Origin: Mucilaginibacter ginsenosidivorans
GTDB lineage: Bacteria > Bacteroidota > Bacteroidia > Sphingobacteriales > Sphingobacteriaceae
Direction: 5' to 3'
DNA length: 64,000 nt
Assembly: GCF_007971025.1 (NCBI RefSeq)
Contig: NZ_CP042436.1
Span: forward strand, 4,340,001-4,404,000
Shown here: in pieces, positions 36,994-45,632 of the stretch
How the letters are laid out: every line of letters starts with the position of its first letter
Position numbering within the stretch: the stretch's first letter is position 1
Notes under the pieces: generated by a model
Database searches by the model: none
Told to the model about the DNA's origin: nothing
Seen by the model: only the letters and a program-made list of their open reading frames with translations
Program-made: the position numbers and the translations under genes

Positions 36994-37931
36994 TAATAAA
37001 ATTTCAACGAATTGCCGGGCGAAATATGATCAACCTTTACACCCGGTATATTCTTGTTCAGCCACTCTAACATAAATTGTGAGCCAGGCTCTTCACTGGC
37101 GATATGACCCATCACCACCAAATTGATATTATCACCTTTGGCCCTTGCATCGCGCACATATTCGGCAGTCTCCCATTCAGATATTTCACCACAGAAAAGA
37201 ACGTTGGGCTTTAATTTACTGATAGTTTCTATTTGCCGCTGGCCGCCGGCAGCACCAGGCATGTAGATAACCCGCCTGCATTGTGCGGAAAGATCGCCGA
37301 TATACCTTACCGTATCGATGCGCAATACTTTTTTTGCGTGGCTGATCAATTCGTGAAGCGGTGTACTGGACATGGTGAGAACATTGGGTATATCCTTATC
37401 AGAATACTGATCCCACTCCAGCAGCTTTAGAGCTGTAACAGTAACCGGGTCCGGGTTCATGGTGTGAATATAATCGTGGTTGCGCCAAACCGTAATACCA
37501 TGTTCTTTTAAAAGATTGGCCTTATACTGATAAACATCATCGTCTTTCAGCCAATCGGTGTTATCTGTATGATTGTAAAAGGTTGGTTCGTGGGCGATAA
37601 TGAAATTTGCGCCCAGTTTTATCGTTTTTTCAATAATGCCGACGGTTGCAAACATCGTCGTTACTATGCCGGTAACCACTGTATCGGGGCTACCTGATTT
37701 TAGTGTATCTACCGTGTTGCTTTTTACCCCACCTGGCACCTGGCCGATAAACATATCCATGATCTGCCTGACAGTGTACGTACCGTCAGGCTTAAAGAAT
37801 CCGGCGGCGCTGCTCATTTGCGGAATAGATAAAGCGGCCACTCCTGCCCCGGCGATCAGGGCTGAATCGCGGATGAATTTACGGCGGCCCTGGCTATTTT
37901 GCCCAACAGGTTGCTTGTTTTCGGTTGACAT
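36993..37931 (-). CDS. Nif3-like dinuclear metal protein with a twin-arginine export signal
   Basis: A Nif3/YbgI-family fold. The motifs 'IIAHEPTFYNHTD', 'NHDYIHTMNPD' and 'VVMGHIASEEPGS' lie at the usual places of the metal ligands, though the classic HHP is HEP here. Unusually, the N-terminus reads 'GRRKFIRDSALIAGAGVAALS', a twin-arginine (Tat) signal followed by a hydrophobic stretch and 'SSAAGF', so the folded protein is probably exported with its metals. Most Nif3 proteins are cytoplasmic. The family has no firmly established reaction. It is coupled to the GNAT gene downstream. Confidence 0.88.
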   Translation of the reverse strand: MSTENKQPVGQNSQGRRKFIRDSALIAGAGVAALSIPQMSSAAGFFKPDGTYTVRQIMDMFIGQVPGGVKSNTVDTLKSGSPDTVVTGIVTTMFATVGIIEKTIKLGANFIIAHEPTFYNHTDNTDWLKDDDVYQYKANLLKEHGITVWRNHDYIHTMNPDPVTVTALKLLEWDQYSDKDIPNVLTMSSTPLHELISHAKKVLRIDTVRYIGDLSAQCRRVIYMPGAAGGQRQIETISKLKPNVLFCGEISEWETAEYVRDARAKGDNINLVVMGHIASEEPGSQFMLEWLNKNIPGVKVDHISPGNSLKFY

Positions 37932-37981
37932 AATTGATCTACTATCTTAGAATACAAGGTTATCAATTTTCACCTGTAATA

Positions 37982-38013
37982 TCAAAACAATAAAACCCGG
38001 TAATTGCACCGGG
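37982..38013 (-). terminator. Terminator after the phosphoesterase gene
   Basis: On the minus strand CCCGGT (38013-38008) pairs with ACCGGG (38001-37996), followed by TTTTATTGTTTTG. It lies about 33 bp past the stop at 38046. Confidence 0.75.
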
Positions 38014-38045
38014 CTCCATGAATAAGTACGTTCAATTTGATTTCA

Positions 38046-40760
38046 TTACTGTGCATGTTCGTGGTCCTTGCGTTCATGTTCTTCATCATCCATATCCGGA
38101 CCTTTTTCTATTTTCCTCCAGTCAACATCCTTTCCATAACGCTTCATAGCTACCGACGGATCAAACACACGTGTGTCGCTTCGAACCAGTGTATAAGGAG
38201 TAAAATCCGGCTTGTTTGTAAAAAAGTCGCGCAGCAGGGTCCCGGTTGCATCATACTGATTCACGTAGGGTACGTCCAGTATATTATAAATCGTTTTCAG
38301 GATAGATCCAAAATTGGCGTGGGTATGGCTCACATATCCTTTTTTTACATAAGGCCCCGCCATCATCAATATAGAACGGTGGGCATCCAAATGATCAACT
38401 CCACCTTGCGGGTCATCCTCGGTAATGATCACCAGCATATTTTTCCAGTATTTGGTACGTGATAAAAAGTGTAATATCCGCCCTACAGCCAGGTCGTTAT
38501 CCGCCATATACGATTGCTTCATGGGATACCCGTCTGCGGGCCGCACATCTGCCGTATGGTCATTAGGCACCTGCATGGTAATGAGTGCCGGCATTTTGCG
38601 CTTGCCTGTGATCCACATTTTGGTGAATTCGCTTTCAAACTGGTCCATCCTGAACTGATCGGGAATGTTTGTGTTAAAACCTGCGTAATTGTGGCTCGTA
38701 CGATTGAACAGCGCTTTTTGCATGGGCACCATTACCACATGGCCCGACCCGGTAGCGGTATCGGTCCATATCTCGCGGTTATGCGCGGTCTCATTTCCTT
38801 CGCCGAAATTGTAAAAGCTTACGTGCTTGCGGCCAAGGGCCTCCCATAAACCACCCCGTTCGGCATAGTCCTCGGGATCCATGCTGCCGGTTGATCCCGG
38901 AAACCTGCGACCCGGCGCTTTAGAAAAGATTTTGGCCGTTTTGCTTACATTGGAATTCGCCTCAACCCATTCATTCGGTATTACGCCAAGCATCCAGTGA
39001 TGCCCGTGTATGGAGGCGTCGCTGTCGCAGTAGTAGTTATCAGAAAATGCAAATTGTTGTGCCGCTTTGATATGGTTCGGCGATACGTTCATATTGGGTA
39101 ACTGCACTCTGAGCGCATCGGGCAAAGTGTACTCGCAATGCACGCCAAAACGCGCAAGGGTACTATCGCCTTTTGCATTTTTCAGTTGGCCCAGCACTTC
39201 GTCGTAGGTACGGTTTTCCTTCGTGATATAAACAATGTACTTTATAGGCGTTTTGGTTAGACCGGGCAAAACGGGTAGTGGATTTTTAGGATCCGGCATA
39301 ACAGATTTGCTGATTAGTGTATTCGCTATTACCTGTTTGGTGTAAGCAGCCAGCTGTTTTGAGTTAGGCACGGGCACTTTCTGAAATAAGCCAAGCTGTA
39401 TGTCGCCTATGTAAGTCCCCTGGGGAGGTTTTACAAATCCGTCGCCACCGTTTGGCCCTGCTCCAAAACCCCGGCACGATGTAATGTATAATTCTTTACC
39501 ATCAACAGATAATCTTACGCGAGCAGGGCCCCATCCTGCAGGTATAAGCCCCACTGTCGTCCCGGTAGCAACATCTATCACTGCCACCGCATTAAATCCA
39601 AGCAAAGCAACATATAATGTTTTTTCGTCTTTGCTTAAAGCGATGCCAAAAGGCAAATAACCGCGATACTTATCAATGCGACTATCAACCCGGATAGGAA
39701 TGGTGCCTGATAATTTATTGTTTTTATAATCGATAATGCTGATGTTATCATTCGTAGCATTGGTAACATAGGCCAGGCTTTTACCAACAGCTATCGAGTT
39801 TGGACTTGCACCGCCAACTACTTCGGCTCCTTCTATCATTTGTCCAACCTGGTAGCCTGTTTTAAACCTGCTGATTACTTTATTAATAATAAGGTCAATT
39901 GTAAACACGCTCATCGCTTCGGGCGACGATGGGCTGCCTACCCCGGGGATAGTTCGTCCTTCTACGACAGTACCATTGATCGACTCCTTTGTATTGTCGC
40001 CGTAAGGGTGATGTGTTATCATAATGGAATCGACATTCTTTTCCGTAGCGCCTTTGATCAATGGATATGAGTACATCCCTACATTGGCTACAAAAGCCAT
40101 TTTATGATCGGGACTCAAAGAAAGGCCGAAGGGCTGCCTGCCAACATCGATGGATGCAACGTTCTTTTTCGTGGCAAGATCGATCCGAACCATCCTAAAA
40201 TTACCGCGGTCCAAAACGAGCAGTTCGTTCGTTGTGGTAACAAGTAACAGGTCGGAAGTGAAACTATCGTCATAATTTTTCCCGTTAATTTCTCCGTTAA
40301 GCGACAGGGAATCAATTATCCGAAGTTTCTCCGTATCAAAAACAAACACAGCGCCATTGTCGCCGCCACTCAGGTAAACCGTTCTGGAATCGGGCGCAAA
40401 GGCGACTCCGAGAAAGTTGCCGTCACGAAAGGGCAGATCCTTTTTATTCGTTCCATATTTGGGTATCCGTATGGTTTTCAGCGACGCCAGATCGATCAGC
40501 GTAATCACCCCATTATGAAGCGTAACTGCCTTTTTCCCGTCAGGGGAAAGCGAGAGGCCAAATGGGTCGTGCGTAATACGGGCCATTTGGCCGGCAGGCT
40601 TTACAAACCGGCCGCTTGGCAACACTGAGATACCCGCGGTATCAATTTTACAGTATTGACTGTATCCGGGAACTTCCAGGATATTTACTTTTTGTTGGGC
40701 GACTGCTGTTACTGAAACAAGCAAAAAAACGGATAGAATTAAGACGTATCTGGCGTTCAT
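38046..40760 (-). CDS. YncE-like beta-propeller fused to a phosphoesterase (alkaline phosphatase superfamily)
   Basis: Secreted (signal 'LILSVFLLVSVTAVAQ'). The first half (about residues 50-460) is a YVTN/YncE-type beta-propeller with repeats like 'PFGLSLSPDGKKAVTLHNG' and 'PFGIALSKDEKTLYVALLG'. The second half is a phosphoesterase domain of the acid phosphatase/phospholipase C type: 'VYITKENRTYDEVLGQLKN', 'DNYYCDSDASIHGHHWML', 'ITEDDPQGGVDHLDAHRS'. At 904 aa it is a full two-domain protein. It may release phosphate from phospholipid or phosphonate substrates outside the cell. The exact reaction is not known from sequence. The C-terminus ends in a His/Asp/Glu-rich tail ('DMDDEEHERKDHEHAQ') that may bind metal. 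Confidence 0.88.
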   Translation of the reverse strand: MNARYVLILSVFLLVSVTAVAQQKVNILEVPGYSQYCKIDTAGISVLPSGRFVKPAGQMARITHDPFGLSLSPDGKKAVTLHNGVITLIDLASLKTIRIPKYGTNKKDLPFRDGNFLGVAFAPDSRTVYLSGGDNGAVFVFDTEKLRIIDSLSLNGEINGKNYDDSFTSDLLLVTTTNELLVLDRGNFRMVRIDLATKKNVASIDVGRQPFGLSLSPDHKMAFVANVGMYSYPLIKGATEKNVDSIMITHHPYGDNTKESINGTVVEGRTIPGVGSPSSPEAMSVFTIDLIINKVISRFKTGYQVGQMIEGAEVVGGASPNSIAVGKSLAYVTNATNDNISIIDYKNNKLSGTIPIRVDSRIDKYRGYLPFGIALSKDEKTLYVALLGFNAVAVIDVATGTTVGLIPAGWGPARVRLSVDGKELYITSCRGFGAGPNGGDGFVKPPQGTYIGDIQLGLFQKVPVPNSKQLAAYTKQVIANTLISKSVMPDPKNPLPVLPGLTKTPIKYIVYITKENRTYDEVLGQLKNAKGDSTLARFGVHCEYTLPDALRVQLPNMNVSPNHIKAAQQFAFSDNYYCDSDASIHGHHWMLGVIPNEWVEANSNVSKTAKIFSKAPGRRFPGSTGSMDPEDYAERGGLWEALGRKHVSFYNFGEGNETAHNREIWTDTATGSGHVVMVPMQKALFNRTSHNYAGFNTNIPDQFRMDQFESEFTKMWITGKRKMPALITMQVPNDHTADVRPADGYPMKQSYMADNDLAVGRILHFLSRTKYWKNMLVIITEDDPQGGVDHLDAHRSILMMAGPYVKKGYVSHTHANFGSILKTIYNILDVPYVNQYDATGTLLRDFFTNKPDFTPYTLVRSDTRVFDPSVAMKRYGKDVDWRKIEKGPDMDDEEHERKDHEHAQ

Positions 40761-40829
40761 GTGCGTTTATATGGGTGATAAAAATAAAAGCAGAAAGTTA
40801 AGTCGGCCTTTATTAATTATTAAATGTCC

Positions 40830-41594
40830 TTACCATGCATTGCCCGCGCTATCAGTATCAAGAAATAATATCGCGTTAGGATGCCTGCGCAGTGCAGAAG
40901 CCGGGCAATATTCCGTTATCCCGCCATATATGGTATCAAAAACAGCCGCAGTCTTATTTTTTCCCGGCACCATACAACAGATGTATCTGCCAGCCATTAA
41001 GGCCGGAACAGTTAGCGTTATAGCATGAGTTGGCACATCATCTAATGCAGCAAAACAGCCGTCATTTACCTGCTGCCTGCGGCAGGATTCATCTAAATCG
41101 ACAATTTTAACAACCAATGGATCGTTGAAATTGGCCACATGGGGGTCGTTAAAGGCTATGTGCCCATTCTCGCCTATGCCCATGCAAACAATATCGGGCG
41201 GTTTTTGCAATAACAGTTCGGCGTACCGCCGGCATTCAAGCTGCGGATCTGGAGCATTTCCATTAATGTAATTAACCGACCGGAAAGGCAAATGACCAAA
41301 TATCTTCTCTTTCAAAAACGCTCCAAATCTTTGCGGTGCGTCATCGCTCAGGCCAATGTATTCATCCATGTGGAAGGCGTTCACGCGTTGCCATTCAATA
41401 TCTTTTCTTTCGACCAATGCCTGCAGGAATTCATTTTGAGATGGCGCTGCCGCGAAGATTATATTCACAAACTGCTGCCGCGAGAATAATTCCGTCAGCT
41501 TTTCACAAACCATTATCGCCGCGGTATTACCCATCCCGGAGCGGGAGTCATATATCCTGACAGCCAGTGAGTCTGCTTTAAATTCCCTGAACAT
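40830..41594 (-). CDS. nagB: Glucosamine-6-phosphate deaminase
   Basis: Converts glucosamine 6-phosphate to fructose 6-phosphate and ammonia. 'FHMDEYIGL' holds the catalytic Asp (D77 from this start). 'GIGENGHIAFNDP' holds the ring-opening His (H145); the Asp and Glu that flank it in E. coli NagB are Asn143 and Asp150 here. 254 aa, normal for the family. The frame extends to a TTG at 41603, but the ATG at 41594 gives a standard start and overlaps the nagA stop by 17 bp. Third gene of the GH20-nagA-nagB run, completing the path from GlcNAc-6-phosphate to glycolysis. Confidence 0.88.
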   Translation of the reverse strand: MFREFKADSLAVRIYDSRSGMGNTAAIMVCEKLTELFSRQQFVNIIFAAAPSQNEFLQALVERKDIEWQRVNAFHMDEYIGLSDDAPQRFGAFLKEKIFGHLPFRSVNYINGNAPDPQLECRRYAELLLQKPPDIVCMGIGENGHIAFNDPHVANFNDPLVVKIVDLDESCRRQQVNDGCFAALDDVPTHAITLTVPALMAGRYICCMVPGKNKTAAVFDTIYGGITEYCPASALRRHPNAILFLDTDSAGNAW

Positions 41595-42777
41595 TCTTAT
41601 CAAAAATTATTTTACCGTTGATCATGGTAGCACTGATATTAATATTCTCGTCAAAAAAAACAATGTCGGCGTCCTTCCCTGCTTCCAGCGACCCTTTTTT
41701 GTTATCGATCTTCATAATTCTCGCGGGAATATATGAAGCCATGCGTACCGCTTCTACCAATGGTACTTCAGCCAGCTTCACCATGTTCCGTACTAACAGA
41801 TCAAAGGTAGCCACGCTGCCGGCGAACGACTGGCGATCTGGCATTTTGGCTACACCGTCTTCTACAATAACTTTCACGCCGTTTTTAAATCCGCCTAAAA
41901 TACTTTCACCAGGCGGCATAGCTGCGGCGCGCATGGCATCTGTTATCAGCGCGATCCTGTTTGGACCCTTGATCTTGTAGATCAGTTTCAATAGGGGTGC
42001 AGGAAGGTGTACCCCATCGGCTATGATCTCCACATCCATATCGTCTATCAGGTAGGCGCTTTCTATCACGCCGGCATACCGGTAAGCGTTACGCCGACTT
42101 ACACCCGACATAGCCGAATAAAAATGGGTAGCCAAAGTATAGCCTGAATTAAACGCTTCCACTACTTCTTCATAGATCGCGTCGGTATGGGCAATGGCAG
42201 GTAAAATGCCATTTTGCACCATGTACTTTCCGAATTCTATAGCACCCTTCAATTCGGGCGCAGCGCTCCAACGCCTGATAAATTTTGATCGGGATAATAT
42301 CTCGCGATATTCTTCAGGATCAGGATTGCGGATATAGCGCGGATCCTGCGCGCCGCGCTGACTCATGGCAAAATAAGGGCCCTCCAAATGAATACCCATA
42401 AATTGCGCACCAGCAATATTTAATTTGTTCGCGTCCTCGTAAACTTCCAAAGTATCCAGCAGATCGGCTTTTTCGCAGGATAATGTTGTGGGAAACATGG
42501 CTGTTGTGCCATGGTGTACGTGCGTTTTGGCTATCTCAAGGAACCCTTCAACCGAGTTATCCATAAAATCGTGCCCGCCGCCTCCGTGGATGTGTATGTC
42601 GATAAAACCGGGCGAAACATATTGTCCTTTTGCATCGATAACAGCAGCACCAGGCGCATCGATCCTGCCTTCAGATACGGCTATTATTTTGCCATCGCCA
42701 ACCAATACGCTTCCATTATCAAAGATCTTGTCGCGCGTAATAACACGGCCGTTTAGGATCAGTTGCATCGAAGTCAT
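41578..42777 (-). CDS. nagA: N-acetylglucosamine-6-phosphate deacetylase
   Basis: Removes acetate from GlcNAc-6-phosphate in the cytoplasm. An amidohydrolase with 'DIHIHGGGGHDF' (H62, H64), metal Glu in 'GIHLEGPYF' (E132), 'AIAHTDA' and 'ATHFYSAMSG' His residues, and the catalytic Asp in 'ALITDAMRAA'. 399 aa is typical. The start overlaps the GH20 stop (ATGA) and the end overlaps nagB, so the three genes are tightly coupled. Confidence 0.94.
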   Translation of the reverse strand: MTSMQLILNGRVITRDKIFDNGSVLVGDGKIIAVSEGRIDAPGAAVIDAKGQYVSPGFIDIHIHGGGGHDFMDNSVEGFLEIAKTHVHHGTTAMFPTTLSCEKADLLDTLEVYEDANKLNIAGAQFMGIHLEGPYFAMSQRGAQDPRYIRNPDPEEYREILSRSKFIRRWSAAPELKGAIEFGKYMVQNGILPAIAHTDAIYEEVVEAFNSGYTLATHFYSAMSGVSRRNAYRYAGVIESAYLIDDMDVEIIADGVHLPAPLLKLIYKIKGPNRIALITDAMRAAAMPPGESILGGFKNGVKVIVEDGVAKMPDRQSFAGSVATFDLLVRNMVKLAEVPLVEAVRMASYIPARIMKIDNKKGSLEAGKDADIVFFDENINISATMINGKIIFDKNVQGI

Positions 42778-44309
42778 TTTTGACGTGATAACCGGTTATA
42801 CAATAGTTCCGCTTTGGCATTGCGAAGGTCGCTTTCTTCCTGCACCTCGCCGGGATATAAATAATCCTGGTTCAATTGCTCAAAAACCACATCGAGCCGG
42901 GCCTGCCGATTTATAAGATCCTTTAGTTTATCAAGCACTGCAGGTATCTCAGCCGGGTCAAACGTTGGTGAATTCACATTTGCTTCAATAAGTTCATAGG
43001 TCAGGTAGTGTACGCGGATGGTGGCCATTAAACTATAATGCTTAAACTCATCCTGGTTTTTTGTTGGATTTAACGAATTAAAGATAGTCAGCGCATTACC
43101 CGCTTCTGCCAGCGATTGCTCGACGGACATAGATGTTGGCGATACTGCCTTGCCCTGCATTACCTGGTATTGCGGCATTTTTAGCGCCTGCCAGAATTTA
43201 GCGGCCTGACCGGGAGTTAAACCATAATAGTCAACAGCGTATTTGGTGACAAATGCATCAATGTCAAGCGGTTTCTCCGATCCCAGGCTTTCAGCATAGG
43301 CTGCCAGCAATATGTTAAACCCGCTAATGGGGTACACATGCCTGATGGCATAGAGATCAAGAAGATTTTCATCGGTCTCCCAAACTGATGAATAAGCTCC
43401 TGAGGTTGACCATGAGGTCATGATCATTCCCTTATAACCCAATTTGCGGCAAGCCGGCACAAAATCGCGGATGTTTTTGAAATGTTTTTCCCATTCTGTA
43501 AGGAAGTAGTTATCCGGGTGCGAACGCAAGGCGGGTGCGCCCCAAATTTCAAAGCCGCTTTCAACAAGCTTTTTATGCTCGCCGAAGTTATTCATATCCC
43601 AGCCGTAATTCCAGTCCACCAGGATGGTTCCCTTCGGAAGCAGCTTGATAGCCTCGGGGTATTTCAGTGCTATATCGGCCCACATCACCGGGCGCTTACC
43701 CAGTTTGATCACGATATTGCAGAGCGTCCGGATATAGTCGATGTACAATTTAGATTTGCCTTCTTCTGCAACCTTCTTCTGGCACCGGGCATCGTGTCCC
43801 AAAAGATACGTCTCGTCGCCGCCGATGTGGATATATTTTGAAGTATGGGTGGATGCCAGTTCGGTGTAAAGATCAGTAAAAAGCAGGCTGTCCTGTTTGG
43901 TTTGAAGCGGGCAAACCTGCGAATAATCCTTCTGATCCTCGCGCAGATCTTTGTACTTTTCGTTCCGGAGTATATACTCAACATGCCCGAAACTTTGCTG
44001 CAGCGGGATAACATCTATGCCTAAACCGTTACAGTATTGTATAAAATCGACTATTTCTGCTTTAGTATACGCGTACCGGTTTGGAATGAGGGGATGCTTT
44101 TCAAAGGGATATGTTCCCTCCCACTCCATGATCAATGTATTCATGCCTTCTTGTTTTAGTTTCAGCGCGAACTGCTTTAGCGCGGGCATCGGCATTGCCT
44201 GTATCCGCAGATCGAGATGGAAACCTTTTACAGCGAAATCGTGCGCTTGGCTATAATTAATTGGGGCACACGCAAACATGACGAGTAAAAGCAGAAGACA
44301 TTTTTTCAT
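42774..44309 (-). CDS. Family 20 glycoside hydrolase (beta-N-acetylhexosaminidase type)
   Basis: Exported (leader 'MKKCLLLLLVMFACAPINYSQA') enzyme predicted to release GlcNAc from chitin- or peptidoglycan-type oligosaccharides. The Asp-Glu catalytic pair is in 'YIHIGGDETYLLG' (D165, E166); substrate-assisted catalysis is known for the family. 511 aa. The barrel begins almost at once after the signal ('VKGFHLDLRIQAMP'), so the usual N-terminal GH20b domain is missing. The region after about residue 360 is helical and of unknown role. nagA overlaps its stop, giving a complete external-to-internal amino-sugar route. The start is only 24 bp after the upstream kinase gene. Confidence 0.87.
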   Translation of the reverse strand: MKKCLLLLLVMFACAPINYSQAHDFAVKGFHLDLRIQAMPMPALKQFALKLKQEGMNTLIMEWEGTYPFEKHPLIPNRYAYTKAEIVDFIQYCNGLGIDVIPLQQSFGHVEYILRNEKYKDLREDQKDYSQVCPLQTKQDSLLFTDLYTELASTHTSKYIHIGGDETYLLGHDARCQKKVAEEGKSKLYIDYIRTLCNIVIKLGKRPVMWADIALKYPEAIKLLPKGTILVDWNYGWDMNNFGEHKKLVESGFEIWGAPALRSHPDNYFLTEWEKHFKNIRDFVPACRKLGYKGMIMTSWSTSGAYSSVWETDENLLDLYAIRHVYPISGFNILLAAYAESLGSEKPLDIDAFVTKYAVDYYGLTPGQAAKFWQALKMPQYQVMQGKAVSPTSMSVEQSLAEAGNALTIFNSLNPTKNQDEFKHYSLMATIRVHYLTYELIEANVNSPTFDPAEIPAVLDKLKDLINRQARLDVVFEQLNQDYLYPGEVQEESDLRNAKAELLYNRLSRQK

Positions 44310-44333
44310 AGCGAAATGGTTTACGCTATAAAA

Positions 44334-45632
44334 TTAGAAGTTTATGGTAAACTCTGTCTGCTGCGGAGCCACTGTTTTTAAGGAAAATTCAAAAGCATGA
44401 TTGACCAGTATCTCGCGCACCAGTGTAAGACCTATGCCTTGTCCATCTTTTTTTGTTGTGAAAAATGGTGTAAACAATTGTTCGCTTTGTTCGGCACTTA
44501 TGCCTTTGCCGTTATCCGTTATGATCAGTTGCCTTGGCGCCAACCTTACCGAAAGTTTTATCTCGCCGGACTCATCACTGGCTTCGATAGCATTTTTGAC
44601 TATGTTGATAAGCGCCTGCTCCATCTGCTGCTCATCGGCTGAGACATTGACAGGCAGGGCATTTAATTGCGTGACCAGTTTTATATTCTTTTCAGATGCC
44701 CTGATTTCCATCAGTGTAACCACCGACGCTGCCAGCTTGTTCAGATCGATCAGTTTACGGTTTGGCACAGGCAGCTTCACCAGGTCGGCAAAGTTGCGTA
44801 TGAAAAGATTAAGGTTCTGATTTCGGTCGAGGCCCACGCCGAGCGCATCTTTCAAGTCGTCGGAATGGTGTCCTTCCCATAGTTTATCGGTTTTTAGGGC
44901 AGATTGTATAATAGAATTTACCGGCCCTATGGTATTGTTCACCTCATGCGCCATCATGCGGATCACCTTACCATACACATTCTTTTCAGCAGCGAGTATC
45001 TCAGCCGTAAGTTCCTCGATCATAATAAAATCGCGCGCGAAACCGCGATCGATAAAATGCGACCGCTGCAGGCGGTAAGTGGTGGCGCCGTTCAGTTTAA
45101 ATATTTTTGAATCGCCCGGCTTTACCGTTTTGATATGCTTGAGGAAATCATCCGGTAAGTACTCAACCGACAGTTTAAGCAACTCTTTTTCATTAACATT
45201 GAGTATGGCGCAGGCTTTGGGGTTGATCTGGTGTATATTGTTATCATAATCCAAAATAATAATACCGGTGGGTGAAGTGTAGATCAATTTTTCAAGAAAA
45301 AAATGCTGCTGCTCCTGTATGGTACGTTCGGTACGCAGGTGGTCGATCATTTCGTTATAGACGCCTATCAACTGGTCGACCTCGCGTTTACCTGTCGGCA
45401 CAAATTTTACATTAAAATCCCTGTCGCGGATTGCCTCAATACCCTGCATCAGTGACTTTAGCGGCTGTATCAGCTGGCGGTACAGGTTCCAGGCGATGAT
45501 AAGGGAGATGATGACAAAAACTTCTGATATGATAAAAAATACCAGGTTTTTTTCAAGAATGTAGTAGCTGAGCACCAGCACAATGAGGTGCAGGATAACA
45601 ACAAACAGGATGTACTTAGTCCTCAGCTTCAT
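44334..45632 (-). CDS. Sensor histidine kinase (NtrY-like), partner of the NtrC-type regulator
   Basis: Inner-membrane kinase: two membrane helices at the N-terminus (about 7-25 and 30-50, with almost no periplasmic loop), a HAMP linker ('LIQPLKSLMQGIEAIRDRDF'), a PAS domain ('IIILDYDNNIHQINPKACAIL'), a phosphoacceptor His in 'RMMAHEVNNTIGPVNSII' (H229 from this start) and an ATPase domain ('LIITDNGKGIS', 'KDGQGIGLTLVREILVNH'). The frame runs back to 45674, but the ATG at 45632 gives the normal N-terminus and overlaps the regulator stop by 17 bp. Such short-loop kinases usually sense within the membrane or cytoplasm. Confidence 0.92.
   Translation of the reverse strand: MKLRTKYILFVVILHLIVLVLSYYILEKNLVFFIISEVFVIISLIIAWNLYRQLIQPLKSLMQGIEAIRDRDFNVKFVPTGKREVDQLIGVYNEMIDHLRTERTIQEQQHFFLEKLIYTSPTGIIILDYDNNIHQINPKACAILNVNEKELLKLSVEYLPDDFLKHIKTVKPGDSKIFKLNGATTYRLQRSHFIDRGFARDFIMIEELTAEILAAEKNVYGKVIRMMAHEVNNTIGPVNSIIQSALKTDKLWEGHHSDDLKDALGVGLDRNQNLNLFIRNFADLVKLPVPNRKLIDLNKLAASVVTLMEIRASEKNIKLVTQLNALPVNVSADEQQMEQALINIVKNAIEASDESGEIKLSVRLAPRQLIITDNGKGISAEQSEQLFTPFFTTKKDGQGIGLTLVREILVNHAFEFSLKTVAPQQTEFTINF

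Noticed and set aside
38037..38462. 141-codon plus-strand open frame
   Set aside because: Antisense to the phosphoesterase C-terminus; shadow of a real gene.
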